Assembly: GCF_003369575.1 (NCBI RefSeq)
Contig: NZ_PIOC01000010.1
Span: 213,376 to 277,375 of the forward strand
Direction of reading: 5' to 3'
DNA length: 64,000 nt
Source of the DNA: Oceanobacillus arenosus
Lineage (GTDB): Bacteria > Bacillota > Bacilli > Bacillales > Amphibacillaceae
The translations under genes were made by a program, and so were the position numbers. The notes beneath the pieces were generated by a model. It saw nothing but the letters and a program-made list of their open reading frames with translations, had not been told where the DNA came from and searched no databases. Shown piece by piece: positions 7,916 to 16,470 of the stretch (the first letter of the stretch is position 1; the number at the start of each line of letters is the position of its first letter).

Positions 7916-9097
7916 ATGTCAGGATCAGAACGTTTTTTACTTGTTGGTTCGCTCTTGCGACCAGATGAATTACAAACTTATAACCGCGAAATTGAAAGTC
8001 GAGATGATATAACTTATCCCTTCTATGATGACTTAGAAGGCTACGCAGAAACAGAAGGAAAAGCCGTTTCAGAAGTTGTCAATAAGCAAATCGAAGCTGG
8101 TATTCCAGAAGTAACGGATGGAGAATTCCAACGTTCTATCTGGCACTTGGACTTTGTTTGGGGCTTGGATGGTGTGGAGCGTTCAATCGGTGATTCAGGT
8201 TGGAAGTTCCAAAATGATACGGATGGTTTTGAAGAAGGAACATTTGAAACTCGTAAAGATATCGATGTCAAAGTCGTAGCTACTCTTCACTCTAACAACC
8301 ATACTTTCATCGACCACTATAAACGTGTTAGTGAAGAGGCCGGGGATCACTCAGTTAAATTAACCATACCATCACCTGCTCAAATTTATAACGAATTTGT
8401 GCGTTCAATGTCTGACGAGAACGGTTATTCAAACGATGTTTACCCAACGACAGATGATCTTGGTGAAGGCTTGGTTCAAGCTTGGAAAGAATTCGTAGAC
8501 GAGTATACAGCTGTGGGTGGTGAAGTACTTCAGTTTGATGACTGTACTTGGGCACTCTTCTCTAAAGACAACCCAATTGGCTACTATACTCAAGATGGAG
8601 CTACTGACGAAACTGTTAAAGCGCATGCAGAAAAACTTGTTTCCTTAAACAATGCAGTAGTTGACTATGCCCATGAAAAAGGCTTAACAGTATATACTCA
8701 TAACTGTCGTGGTAACTACGGCTCTCGTTATGCTATGGGTGGTTCTTACGAGCATGTTGCTAACTATTTCTTAGCTAATCAAAACTATGACCGTTTCTAC
8801 TTAGAGTGGGACGATGACCGTGCAGGGAACTTAGTAGCCTTAGAAGCTTTCAAAGATAAACCTGAAACAGAAGTAGTTATTGGGTTCTTATCATCGAAAA
8901 AATCTGGTCTAGCAGATAAAGAAGCTGTTTTAGCAGAGCTTGAAGAAGCAGCAAAATACATCCCTAAAGACAAACTGTACCTCTCACACCAGTGTGGTTT
9001 CGCATCATGTGACGGCGGAAATGACCTTACTCACGAACAACAGTGGAATAAAATCAAACAAGGCCAAGGAATCGCCCAAGCATTCTGGGGCGAGTAG
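7916..9097 (+). CDS. MetE C-terminal-like (YxjG-type) cobalamin-independent methyltransferase
   Basis: This 393-residue protein matches the single-domain relatives of cobalamin-independent methionine synthase. The zinc-site HxC motif appears as THNCRGN and the distal Cys as HQCGFASC, with YLEWDDDRAG between them. The N-terminal LVGSLLRP and EVTDGEFQRSIWHLDF fit the same family. These proteins are thought to transfer a methyl group to homocysteine or a related thiol. It starts at ATG 7916 after GGAAAGGAAG. It stands alone inside the accessory region, with its own terminator downstream, and its frequent CGT, GGT, TTC and AAC codons look different from neighbours. Transfer is plausible but unproven. 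Confidence 0.82.
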   Translation: MSGSERFLLVGSLLRPDELQTYNREIESRDDITYPFYDDLEGYAETEGKAVSEVVNKQIEAGIPEVTDGEFQRSIWHLDFVWGLDGVERSIGDSGWKFQNDTDGFEEGTFETRKDIDVKVVATLHSNNHTFIDHYKRVSEEAGDHSVKLTIPSPAQIYNEFVRSMSDENGYSNDVYPTTDDLGEGLVQAWKEFVDEYTAVGGEVLQFDDCTWALFSKDNPIGYYTQDGATDETVKAHAEKLVSLNNAVVDYAHEKGLTVYTHNCRGNYGSRYAMGGSYEHVANYFLANQNYDRFYLEWDDDRAGNLVALEAFKDKPETEVVIGFLSSKKSGLADKEAVLAELEEAAKYIPKDKLYLSHQCGFASCDGGNDLTHEQQWNKIKQGQGIAQAFWGE

Positions 9098-9184
9098 ATG
9101 AAAAGTTAGTTCCAGACGGTCCCACCATTTTTAACAAAAGAACGAAGCTCTATCGGAATAAATATATAGAATAATAAGATAACA

Positions 9185-9212
9185 AAAAGAGTGCAGAAAT
9201 CTGCACTCTTTT
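9185..9212 (+). terminator. Rho-independent terminator after the MetE-like gene
   Basis: AAAAGAGTGCAGA (9185-9197) pairs perfectly with TCTGCACTCTTTT (9200-9212). The stem ends in T on the plus strand and A on the minus strand, so it can work in both directions. Confidence 0.8.
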
Positions 9213-9217
9213 AGCAT

Positions 9218-9596
9218 CATTTATGATACGGTTCTCCGTGACGTATCTAAGTGCGGTTTTTAATAATTGATTCTTACTTTTTATAACCTTAACGGATTTG
9301 TCTATTTTGGCATTTAATTCATGTATGGGTAGGACAGTAAATTTCCTGCATATCCAAAAGACCCTCAACATACCACCAATGTATAAAATGGTGTATATTA
9401 AAGGTCTTCTGATTATGGAGCTTATTTAAGTAAAGCACCAATTGAAGGATATACCTTCACAAACTTTGTTGATTATCTACTGTATAGGGTCGAACAACAG
9501 AAAAAACTACATCAGCAATTTCCCGACGAGTATTTTTCTACAAACCTACTTTATTAGTATGAAAAATTGATTTTCCTGTGTTAAAGATTTCATTCG
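9218..9596. other. Gene-free stretch with possible eroded coding remnants
   Basis: No intact gene was recognised. On the minus strand short pieces such as NTRREIADVVFSVVRPY and YPSIGALLK read as protein-like but are split by stops and frame changes; they faintly recall the C-terminus of short-chain dehydrogenases. This is too weak to call a pseudogene. Confidence 0.25.
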
Positions 9597-10079
9597 TTAA
9601 TAATTTATTAAACTTCCCCCTAACATAAACAAAAGAGGTATCATAGCTAATAGAATCATTCCAATTACAACTGTTGAAATAACTATTTCTTTGAGAGTAA
9701 CCAAATTTAAATTATATAATTTATATAGTATAACAGTGTTGATTGGTATATTTAATAATAGGGCTGTGGCTAAACCAGGTGCGTACGTTTTCATTAATAA
9801 TGTAACAATTAAATGCGGAAAAATTGCATTAAAAATCATAGAGCCTAAAAAGCCAATAAATGCCCACTTTATTACATTTGATTCGGAAAAGTATAAATAC
9901 AGAAAGGTCATTAAATATGCAAGTGCGGTAATAATCAGAACAGCAAAATGAAATTCATTGGTTGTTACTGCTTTTTGAAAAGATGAATCGAGCTGAGACC
10001 ATCTAGGTAACCATAAGGCTTCTTCTAAATTATGTAGTGTAATTGCTAAGCAAAAGAATATCACATAATAATTTTTCAT
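9597..10079 (-). CDS. HXXEE-domain membrane protein
   Basis: The product of about 160 residues starts MKNYYVIFFCLAITLHNLEE; HNLEE matches the HXXEE motif that names this membrane protein family. Four or five hydrophobic segments follow, including FHFAVLIITALAYLMTFLY and a C-terminal pair around IVISTVVIGMILLAMIPLL. The start was set at ATG 10079 because AAGGTGG lies directly upstream, rather than at a longer in-frame ATG. Function of the family is unknown. It lies in the accessory region, downstream of repeat copy 4 in the minus direction. Confidence 0.75.
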   Translation of the reverse strand: MKNYYVIFFCLAITLHNLEEALWLPRWSQLDSSFQKAVTTNEFHFAVLIITALAYLMTFLYLYFSESNVIKWAFIGFLGSMIFNAIFPHLIVTLLMKTYAPGLATALLLNIPINTVILYKLYNLNLVTLKEIVISTVVIGMILLAMIPLLFMLGGSLINY

Positions 10080-10180
10080 ATTATCCACCTTTAATTTTAA
10101 GGATTGCGTGTTCAACTAATCTTCCCCTTTAGTTCAATAACTCTAAAAAATAGTAACGTAATATTCGAAAAAATCGTTCA

Positions 10181-10243
10181 AAGAAAAAGACGATTGTTCT
10201 GGTAATCGCCTTGGTTAACTATTGCACCCATTAGTTGAGTTAA
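10181..10243 (-). repeat. Dispersed 3'-flank repeat, copy 4 (long form with terminator)
   Basis: This long form has the core TTGCACCCATTAGTTGAG plus a stem, GACGATT (10189-10195) with AATCGCC (10204-10210). On the minus strand the stem is followed by TTTTTCTTT, so it doubles as a terminator for the 205-residue membrane protein gene ending at 10287. Confidence 0.75.
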
Positions 10244-10286
10244 TTTTCCATTGCTGTTTCCAAGAATGTATGAAATTTGCACGAAA

Positions 10287-10904
10287 TCACTTCGCTTCAA
10301 CATTTAAAATATTGCCGGTACGTTCCATATATGTAAACCGGTATGTTTTGCCTTCTTCTATCCGAAATACGTCCAGCAGCAGCGTAAGCTCACGTTCTTC
10401 TGTTTCGATAAGTGCTACCTCTGACTTGCCGTCACCGGTATATACATCCACAACTTCAAATTCATCTACCTTCGTCACACCATTTAGGTAATCCTTCATA
10501 TCTCCAACACTATTAGTTGTTAAAGAGTATATTTCGCGAAAAATAAATACAGCTATAGCTAAAAAAATAATTCCCGCTACTCCCCATGCAAACACCTGAT
10601 TCTTGCTTACTTTTTGGGGATTTTTCATTGTGGTGAGGAGGCTGGCATAAATAAAATAGAGCATTATGGTCATCCCAGCCAAGTATAAAAAGACAGTTCC
10701 TATGTAATTGAACATAAATGCGTAATAAAGATTTGTAATAAAAAATGTACTATTTAAGACAATAAAAAATACACCTAACAAAACAAAAGCAACCATTGTA
10801 ATAAGGAAACCATAGATAATTCTTAACCTCTTGCGATTTGCAAAATCACGTTTCGTTTGATCTGGGTCTTGCGAATACCTCCGCTTTTTTCTCGGCCGAC
10901 TCAC
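10287..10904 (-). CDS. Membrane protein with four TM segments and C-terminal soluble domain
   Basis: The 205-residue product begins MSRPRKKRRYSQDPDQTKRD, a strongly basic cytoplasmic N-terminus. Four hydrophobic segments follow (roughly residues 28-50, 55-80, 82-92 and 106-125). The last 70 residues (EFEVVDVYTGDGKSEVALIE onward) look like a small beta-rich domain. The start is GTG 10904 after GGGGGAGA. The family is not recognised. Repeat copy 4 lies at its 3' end and copy 5 upstream. Base composition resembles the neighbours. Confidence 0.65.
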   Translation of the reverse strand: MSRPRKKRRYSQDPDQTKRDFANRKRLRIIYGFLITMVAFVLLGVFFIVLNSTFFITNLYYAFMFNYIGTVFLYLAGMTIMLYFIYASLLTTMKNPQKVSKNQVFAWGVAGIIFLAIAVFIFREIYSLTTNSVGDMKDYLNGVTKVDEFEVVDVYTGDGKSEVALIETEERELTLLLDVFRIEEGKTYRFTYMERTGNILNVEAK

Positions 10905-10970
10905 TTAATCTCCCCCATTAAATACTCTTTAGCTTTTAGTGTTTCTACGATAAAAATAAAAAACCCTTAT

Positions 10971-11035
10971 TGAAGAAAAAGACGATCTTTTCGATAATCG
11001 CCTTATATAACTTTTGCACCCGTTAGTTGAGTAAG
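10971..11035 (-). repeat. Dispersed 3'-flank repeat, copy 5 (long form with terminator)
   Basis: It aligns along its length with copy 4: GACGAT stem (10981-10986), ATCGCC (10997-11002), core TTTTGCACCCGTTAGTTGAG. On the minus strand the stem is followed by TTTTTCTTC. It stands at the 3' side of a stretch that now has no intact gene. Confidence 0.75.
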
Positions 11036-11396
11036 AAATATATGTAATACGTTAAAATTACTTCCTACCTTCAACATTTGTGAATGATTCATAATCAAAT
11101 AATATCACGAAGTAATCAAGTATTGACCAGTTGATTCCAAAACTACGGAAGGTGAGTTTCCATTAGCTGCTTCTTGAGGAATTTCTAGTAAAATCCATAG
11201 TCCGCATTGAATATAATAACTATTCCCGCTCCAAGAAATACAGATCAACATCATTATCGAAAAAGCCAGCTATTATTATAATTCTATTGTTCGTAAAAGT
11301 CACATTTTCCATAATGGAAATAAACGCTGTTTTATAGGTCATAAACGGCATGAATGCATAGGACAAATCATATTATTATGATGCATAGAATAAAAA
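11036..11396. other. Gene-free stretch
   Basis: No supported gene. By analogy with the neighbouring units it may be the site of a decayed minus-strand gene that ended at repeat copy 5, but no readable protein family remains. Confidence 0.3.
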
Positions 11397-11426
11397 AATA
11401 GAGCAGATTAATTAATCTGCTCTATT
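11397..11426 (-). terminator. Perfect palindrome terminator after the DUF3231 gene
   Basis: Thirty bases form a perfect palindrome, with half AATAGAGCAGATTAA, directly beyond the minus-strand stop at 11430. On the minus strand a run of T follows, giving a strong Rho-independent terminator. Confidence 0.8.
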
Positions 11427-11429
11427 CAT

Positions 11430-11939
11430 TCAGCTTTCTGCTTTACCCAGGTGAAGTGGTGGTGGAACGAGCCAGCCCTTCTCTTTATTTAAACGTAGAA
11501 CTTTTGCTCCAAATGCTGCTTTCTGTGTATGAAACTGTCCAAACATCATTGCAATATCCTCACGTATGGACTGACCCATCACTCCACTACATGCAACCAA
11601 TCCTGCCGCTACGTCTGCAGAAAGTCCCGCTGCAATTTCCGGATCCGTAATACGCGCTCCTGCTGGAATATCCTCCAAAGCTGCTTTTGGTCGATCCGGA
11701 GGGGTTGGTGGAAGTCCTACACCATTTGCTATTAAAAGTTTTTCCATTTCTGTAACTTCTTGTTTCCCTTGCTGGATAGCCTCATCAATTAGTTCTACAA
11801 GGTCTGCATCACCTGCATGATTACGAGCTGTTTGGTATCCTGCAATTTTACCTTTTGATGTCATAACCGCTGTCCAGATACCATACACTTCACCGTAATG
11901 CATCGGTTCGTCTGTCGGATTTCCACTAAGAATTCCCAT
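11430..11939 (-). CDS. DUF3231-family protein
   Basis: The 169-residue product starts MGILSGNPTDEPMHYGEVYG, the characteristic beginning of DUF3231 proteins common in spore-forming Bacillaceae. These are mostly helical and ferritin-like in appearance; the role is unknown. Conserved-looking stretches include GLPPTPPDRP and VMGQSIREDIAMMFGQFH. Start chosen at ATG 11939, preceded by TAGGAGG, not at the longer in-frame ATG. It is a single gene with a strong palindromic terminator. Confidence 0.75.
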   Translation of the reverse strand: MGILSGNPTDEPMHYGEVYGIWTAVMTSKGKIAGYQTARNHAGDADLVELIDEAIQQGKQEVTEMEKLLIANGVGLPPTPPDRPKAALEDIPAGARITDPEIAAGLSADVAAGLVACSGVMGQSIREDIAMMFGQFHTQKAAFGAKVLRLNKEKGWLVPPPLHLGKAES

Positions 11940-12530
11940 TGTAATCCTCCTAACCAGATTTATATTATGTGCCATCTTTCCTTAATCTGCACATTTAATG
12001 ATTATCATTCCCAGAAAAGGTTGGCTTATTCTACAGTAACCATAGATAATTGGCCAAGACCAAACCGGTTAAGAAAAAAGTTGAGAAATTAACTTATCTA
12101 TACATCGGAAACTGCCTCTATTACTACTATATCCGTTATTACTATACAGCTCCATTTCCGTTTGAAAGTGTTTTTGATAAAAATACATATGTCTTTGAGG
12201 GTCACTATACTCATACCTCTTTGCTAGCAGGCCATATAAGTTTGATTCTGATTATAGATTTTTAACTTTTGAAACAAATGCATGTGAAAAGTCCACCCAA
12301 GATAATTTAGTTCCTTAGACAGGATATTCGCCCATCCGTATTTGGCTTCGCTAAACCGTCTTTCCTTTATTGGAAAATAAAATTTGTTTATTTACAGTGC
12401 TGTTTAAACTTCATTTATTCATAAATTTTATCTGCATTTTTGTAAGGTAATTTTTCAGATTGAATGATATCTTCACTTAAGAACTTGTTAGAAGTCCAAG
12501 AAAATAACAGCATATATGCAAATTTGTTTC

Positions 12531-12558
12531 AAAAAAGGCAGGTTACCCTGCCTTTTTT
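12531..12558. terminator. Bidirectional terminator-like hairpin
   Basis: AAAAAAGGCAGG (12531-12542) pairs perfectly with CCTGCCTTTTTT (12547-12558) around a 4-nt loop. It has the A/T flanks of a bidirectional terminator. No gene ends next to it, so it may be left from a lost gene. Confidence 0.7.
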
Positions 12559-12610
12559 ATACTATTTTATAATTAGTATTTATATAGGAATATTAGATAT
12601 TAGATTCATA

Positions 12611-12640
12611 CTCTTCTTCAACTGCACCGTTAGTTTAGGA
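12611..12640 (-). repeat. Dispersed 3'-flank repeat, copy 6
   Basis: Core TTCAACTGCACCGTTAGTTT, a shorter and more diverged member of the family found at five other places between 5.6 and 11.1 kb. No gene lies beside it. Confidence 0.5.
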
Positions 12641-12905
12641 ACTTCTCTTCACAAACTCTATTTTTAATATATCATATTTGTTATTCAGCTCTGAATTATC
12701 TTATATCTAATTTGGAAAATAACATACGAAATACCAAACTAGTTCTCATAAGAATTAGCACGTTGATAATATCTATTGTCACTCTGTTAATTGTCGTGTG
12801 AATTCATATGTTAATTGATGTCTTAACGATGTAACCACCATGTAACTCCTTAAGTCTATACTTTTCTTACAGAATTATTTCCGGACTTAAAGGAGGAGTA
12901 GTTAT

Positions 12906-14387
12906 ATGGATTATAATATCAATTGGTTTGAGAACCGTGTGAAGTTAACGCCAAATGCGGTCGCAATTATTGATTCAGATACAGATGATGCATGGACATA
13001 TGAACAATTGCAGCAACGCGTCACTAAAATGGTGAATTATTTCCATCTGCATGATGTGCGGAAAGGGGATCGAGTGGCAATCCTGGCTCCAAATCATATC
13101 GGCTATTTTGATTTTCTGTTTGCTGCAATGAAGATAGGGGCTATTTTCCTTCCAATAAATTGGAGATTATCTGAGGCGGAATTGGAATATTTGCTACAAG
13201 ATGCAGAACCGAAAATCATTGGGGTGGCGCCAGCATTGGCAGGAAAAATAAGTATACTTCCCAATAATGCTAGTTTCATTAATATTAGCCACAATCAATA
13301 TATCGATCATTTACCATCGAAGCAAATGACAGTAACTACGATTCTAAATGAAGCGGATCCACTCGTAATGATCTATACAGGTGGAACGACTGGGAAACCA
13401 AAAGGGGTAATTTTGTCCCATCGATCGATATTATGGAATGCTTTCAATACCATTATCAGCTGGGACTTGAACAGTGAGGATACGACGCTTACCTGCCTGC
13501 CAATGTCCCATACTGGTGGATTAAATGTGTATACATTGCCACTTTTGCTAGCTGGCGGAAAGGTGGTTATTGCTTCTGAATTCCATGCCGAAAAGGCTGT
13601 CAGCGATCTCGTGAAATATAAATGTACTGTCGTATTATTTGTTCCTACGATGTATCATATGATGATTCAAACGGATGCATTTAAACAAACAACTTTTCGT
13701 GACATGAAGGTGTTTGTATCGGGAGGCGCACCATGTCCGCATAAAATTTATGAAGCATTTGCTGAGAAGGGACTTGCGTTTAAAGAGGGCTATGGATTAA
13801 CAGAGGCGGGTCCTAATAATTTCTACATCCATCCCAGCGTTGCAGGCGCCAAGTTAGGATCAGTCGGGAAACCAATGCTGTTTAATGATATTCGCATCAT
13901 GAATGAGCATGGGGAAGCAACAGAAATAAATGAAGTCGGAGAATTATTAATACGTGGAAATCACGCGTTTGAGTATTATTGGAACAAGCCAGAAGAGACG
14001 AAACAAACAATAGTCAATGGCTGGATTCACACTGGGGATCTTGCGAGGAAAGATCAAGATGGCTATGTATATATTGTTGGCAGAAAGAAGGATATGATTA
14101 TAACTGGCGGGGAGAATGTTTATCCGCTGGAAATAGAACAGTGGCTTGAAGCCCATTCTAATATTGATGAAGCGGCTGTAATTGGTCTACCGGAAGAAAA
14201 GTGGGGAGAGGTTGTTACTGCATTTGTTGTTTTAAAAAATAAAATGACAGAAACAGAGCTGGAAACCTATTGCAATCAAAAATTGACAAGATATAAGGTG
14301 CCGAAGAAATTTTTTATTATTGCTGCTCTGCCAAAGACAGCTATCGGGAAAATAAATAAAGTTGCATTGCAAAAAGTGAACGAGTAA
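12906..14387 (+). CDS. Acyl-CoA synthetase (AMP-forming)
   Basis: This 493-residue protein belongs to the ANL adenylating family. It has the P-loop-like YTGGTTGKPKGVILSHRS (near residues 156-173), FKEGYGLTEAGPNN, the GWIHTGDLARKDQDGY core, GRKKDMIITGGENVYPLEIE, and the C-terminal lysine in PKTAIGKINK. It would activate a carboxylic acid to its CoA thioester. The start follows AAAGGAGGAG. It is single and lies just upstream of the pur regulatory region. It could serve the KAS/hydrolase/SDR group at 2-5 kb, but that is inference. Chain-length preference cannot be read. Confidence 0.85.
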   Translation: MDYNINWFENRVKLTPNAVAIIDSDTDDAWTYEQLQQRVTKMVNYFHLHDVRKGDRVAILAPNHIGYFDFLFAAMKIGAIFLPINWRLSEAELEYLLQDAEPKIIGVAPALAGKISILPNNASFINISHNQYIDHLPSKQMTVTTILNEADPLVMIYTGGTTGKPKGVILSHRSILWNAFNTIISWDLNSEDTTLTCLPMSHTGGLNVYTLPLLLAGGKVVIASEFHAEKAVSDLVKYKCTVVLFVPTMYHMMIQTDAFKQTTFRDMKVFVSGGAPCPHKIYEAFAEKGLAFKEGYGLTEAGPNNFYIHPSVAGAKLGSVGKPMLFNDIRIMNEHGEATEINEVGELLIRGNHAFEYYWNKPEETKQTIVNGWIHTGDLARKDQDGYVYIVGRKKDMIITGGENVYPLEIEQWLEAHSNIDEAAVIGLPEEKWGEVVTAFVVLKNKMTETELETYCNQKLTRYKVPKKFFIIAALPKTAIGKINKVALQKVNE

Positions 14388-14450
14388 AAATGCCTGGATT
14401 CATACATCTTTTCATAAATCTGGGCAGTAAATATAAAGGTTATTTAACCA

Positions 14451-14527
14451 AAAACCGAACGTTAAACGAAATTAATAATAAATCGTTCGATATTTTATTG
14501 ACAGTGCTACATTGAATTTGTTATGCT
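14451..14527 (+). promoter_or_regulatory. PurR operator (two PurBoxes) and pur operon promoter
   Basis: CGAAC at 14456-14460 (within AAAACCGAACGTT) and inverted GTTCG at 14485-14489 (within AATCGTTCGATATT) form the tandem inverted PurBoxes bound by PurR in Bacillus; the spacing fits. A sigma-A promoter follows: TTGACA at 14498-14503 and TATGCT at 14522-14527, spacing 18. Repression would respond to PRPP level. Confidence 0.85.
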
Positions 14528-14552
14528 TAACACGACAAAAGAATACGGAAAA

Positions 14553-14622
14553 CACCTCGTATATACCTAAGGATATGGCTTAGAAGTTTCTACCTAGCAC
14601 CGTAAATGCTAGACTATGGGGA
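14553..14622 (+). promoter_or_regulatory. Purine (guanine-type) riboswitch aptamer
   Basis: The conserved purine-aptamer core is readable: GGATATGGC, the loop GAAGTTTCTACC, ACCGTAAAT and GACTATGGG, closed by a short P1 stem from CCTCGTAT. At the nucleotide that pairs with the ligand the sequence is C (GAC-TATG), indicating guanine/hypoxanthine rather than adenine recognition. Its place between the pur promoter and purE matches B. subtilis. Confidence 0.95.
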
Positions 14623-14628
14623 AGATGA

Positions 14629-14719
14629 GTCATTGTGGAGTGCAATGACCTGTTTTTGCAACGAAGTTTATTCATCTTCTCATAGCTACTGAGGAAGGGG
14701 AATGAACTTTTTTCTTTTT
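14629..14719 (+). terminator. Riboswitch expression platform with terminator
   Basis: A first hairpin pairs GTCATTG (14629-14635) with CAATGAC, then CTGTTTTTG. A second pairs TTCATCTTCTCA (14671-14682) with TGAGGAAGGGGAATGAA (14690-14706), followed by a long T tract to 14719. GAAGATGAG just after the aptamer can pair with the left arm CATCTTC, giving a plausible antiterminator. The second hairpin is the likely guanine-dependent terminator. Confidence 0.75.
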
Positions 14720-14810
14720 AATCTGGGAAGTGGCATAAAACTATCCTTGTGTACTGTGTTCGATGAAACTATCGTTATCTAAAAATTTAAATAAAAGAAA
14801 GAGGGATTTC

Positions 14811-15302
14811 ATGGCAAATGTTGGTGTGATAATGGGAAGTATCTCAGACTGGGAAACAATAAAGCATACATGTGAAGTACTTGAGGAATTAAACATCGAT
14901 TATGAAAAAGATGTCATTTCCGCCCATCGTACACCAGATGAAATGTTTACATATGCGAAGTCTGCTCGGGAACGAGGCTTAAAGGTTATTATTGCAGGAG
15001 CGGGTGGTGCAGCACATTTACCTGGCATGGTTGCATCGCAAACAACGCTGCCTGTAATCGGCGTTCCTGTACAATCAAGAACCTTGAATGGTTTGGATTC
15101 CTTATTATCAATTGTACAAATGCCTGGTGGTGTACCGACAGCGACAGTTGCTATTGGCAAGGCGGGGGCTACTAATGCTGGGATTCTAGCAGCACAAATT
15201 CTTGGTGCTTTTGATGAAGGTATTGAAGAAAGATTAGTAAACTACCGGAAGAAGATGCAGGAAAAAGTGAAAGAAATGAGGGATGAACTTGCTAGAAAGT
15301 AA
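14811..15302 (+). CDS. purE: N5-carboxyaminoimidazole ribonucleotide mutase
   Basis: The start was placed at ATG 14811, giving about 163 residues beginning [26 protein letters not shown] lies just upstream, and an earlier in-frame ATG would add an unlikely basic leader. Conserved motifs are [15 protein letters not shown] and [12 protein letters not shown]. PurE converts N5-CAIR to CAIR in purine synthesis and works with PurK. First gene of the operon; its end overlaps purK by 20 bp. Confidence 0.95.
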   Translation: MANVGVIMGSISDWETIKHTCEVLEELNIDYEKDVISAHRTPDEMFTYAKSARERGLKVIIAGAGGAAHLPGMVASQTTLPVIGVPVQSRTLNGLDSLLSIVQMPGGVPTATVAIGKAGATNAGILAAQILGAFDEGIEERLVNYRKKMQEKVKEMRDELARK

Positions 15303-16419
15303 AGTGATATTCCCATCACTCACGATAGGGATTATTGGCGGTGGGCAGCTTGGCAGAATGATGGCGATTGCCGCTAGATATATGGGATATAAGGTTGCAG
15401 TATTGGATCCAACACCAAATTGCCCAACAGCCCAGGTTGCAGATAAACAGATTATTGCACCGTACGATGACATGAATGCAATTAAAGAGTTAACGGCAAT
15501 CAGTGATGTTGTAACCTATGAATTTGAAAATGTTGATTTGGAAGCTGCAAGATTTATAGAAGCAGAAGGAAAATTACCACAAGGAGCATTTGCGCTAGAG
15601 ATTACACAGAATAGGGAAAAGGAAAAGCTGTTAATGAAAGATGCTGGTTTACCAATTCCGCCATTTCGGGTTGTGACAAGTGGAAAGGAATGTGAAGCAG
15701 CATTACAAAACATCACATTTCCTGCAGTAATCAAGACCTGTCGAGGCGGTTATGATGGAAAGGGACAAATAAAATTAAATTCAAACGAAGATATACCGCA
15801 AGCAATCGATTTTGCCAAGAAGAATAAGCACTGCATTATCGAACAATGGATAACATTTGATCAAGAGATTTCCGTCATCTTTACAAGAACAACTGCAGGC
15901 CAAATTGAATTTTTCCCAATTGCGGAAAATGTGCATCGTGATCATATTTTATACAAAACGACGGTACCGGCAAACATTAAAGAAACGATTCGTGCACAAG
16001 CATATAATGCAGCGGAAATTCTGGCGGAAAAGATGAATATTGTTGGAACATTCGCGATTGAAATGTTCGCTAAAGAAGATGAGATTTATTTGAATGAAAT
16101 GGCTCCACGCCCGCATAATTCCGGGCATTACACGATTGAGGCATGCAATATTTCGCAATTTGCCCAGCATGTCCGAGCAATCTGTGGGTTACAGCTGCCA
16201 GCGGTTCAACTCCTTCAGCCTTCTGTGATGATCAATATTTTAGGCGAAGCGATGGAAGGAGTATTAAACGCAATGCCCTCTGTGAAAGATGGCTTCATCC
16301 ATCTATATGGAAAAGACGAACCGAAAACGAAGCGGAAGATGGGGCATGTCACTTTTATTGGCCAAACAAAAGAAATAGTAGATGAGCAGGTACAGCATTA
16401 CGAAGCAACAATAATGTAA
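15283..16419 (+). CDS. purK: N5-carboxyaminoimidazole ribonucleotide synthase
   Basis: The 378-residue ATP-grasp enzyme begins with [17 protein letters not shown], has [12 protein letters not shown] as the ATP-binding loop and ends its catalytic part with [20 protein letters not shown]. It forms N5-CAIR from AIR, ATP and bicarbonate. The start at ATG 15283 overlaps purE; GTG 15304 is an alternative. Normally purB, purC, purS and purQ follow purK in this group, but here purL follows after 51 bp. Confidence 0.95.
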   Translation: MNLLESKVIFPSLTIGIIGGGQLGRMMAIAARYMGYKVAVLDPTPNCPTAQVADKQIIAPYDDMNAIKELTAISDVVTYEFENVDLEAARFIEAEGKLPQGAFALEITQNREKEKLLMKDAGLPIPPFRVVTSGKECEAALQNITFPAVIKTCRGGYDGKGQIKLNSNEDIPQAIDFAKKNKHCIIEQWITFDQEISVIFTRTTAGQIEFFPIAENVHRDHILYKTTVPANIKETIRAQAYNAAEILAEKMNIVGTFAIEMFAKEDEIYLNEMAPRPHNSGHYTIEACNISQFAQHVRAICGLQLPAVQLLQPSVMINILGEAMEGVLNAMPSVKDGFIHLYGKDEPKTKRKMGHVTFIGQTKEIVDEQVQHYEATIM

Positions 16420-16470
16420 TTGGAATTTGCATACAAAATATCATCATTCAATTTTTGGAGGGAACCATTG
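16420..16470 (+). other. purK-purL junction lacking purB, purC, purS and purQ
   Basis: Only 51 bp separate the purK stop from the purL start. In-frame with purL and open back to the purK stop it reads SFNFWREPL just before the purL ATG. PurQ proteins often end with a WRE-containing tail whose TGGAGGGAA codons also provide the purL ribosome site, so this may be the scar of a purQ end. It could also simply be a ribosome site. Confidence 0.5.

Larger units (their letters stand above)
12040..12905. other. Gene-poor stretch before the acyl-CoA ligase
   Basis: No intact gene was recognised over about 860 bp. On the minus strand near 12070-12250 a stretch reads YGLLAKRYEYSDPQRHMYFY followed by QKHF, protein-like, but it has no upstream start and is bounded by stops, so it may be a gene remnant. 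A perfect hairpin at 12531-12558 and repeat copy 6 at 12611-12640 also lie here. Confidence 0.35.

Noticed and set aside
9150-9371. 73-residue minus-strand frame
   Set aside because: It spans the terminator of the MetE-like gene, has no ribosome site and no family; at best part of an eroded gene.
11995-12012. Fur-box-like ATGATTATCATT upstream of the DUF3231 gene
   Set aside because: Only one half matches well, and nothing in the gene points to iron; too weak to annotate.
5648-12640. True integron
   Set aside because: No tyrosine recombinase gene or attI-like site is present in the window, so only the cassette-like pattern is reported.
12464-12667. 67-residue plus-strand frame
   Set aside because: It runs through a perfect terminator-like hairpin and repeat copy 6, so it is unlikely to be coding.
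14395-14430. Terminator after the acyl-CoA ligase (TGCCTGGATT with AATCTGGGCA)
   Set aside because: Two mismatches in ten and no T tract; it may be chance.
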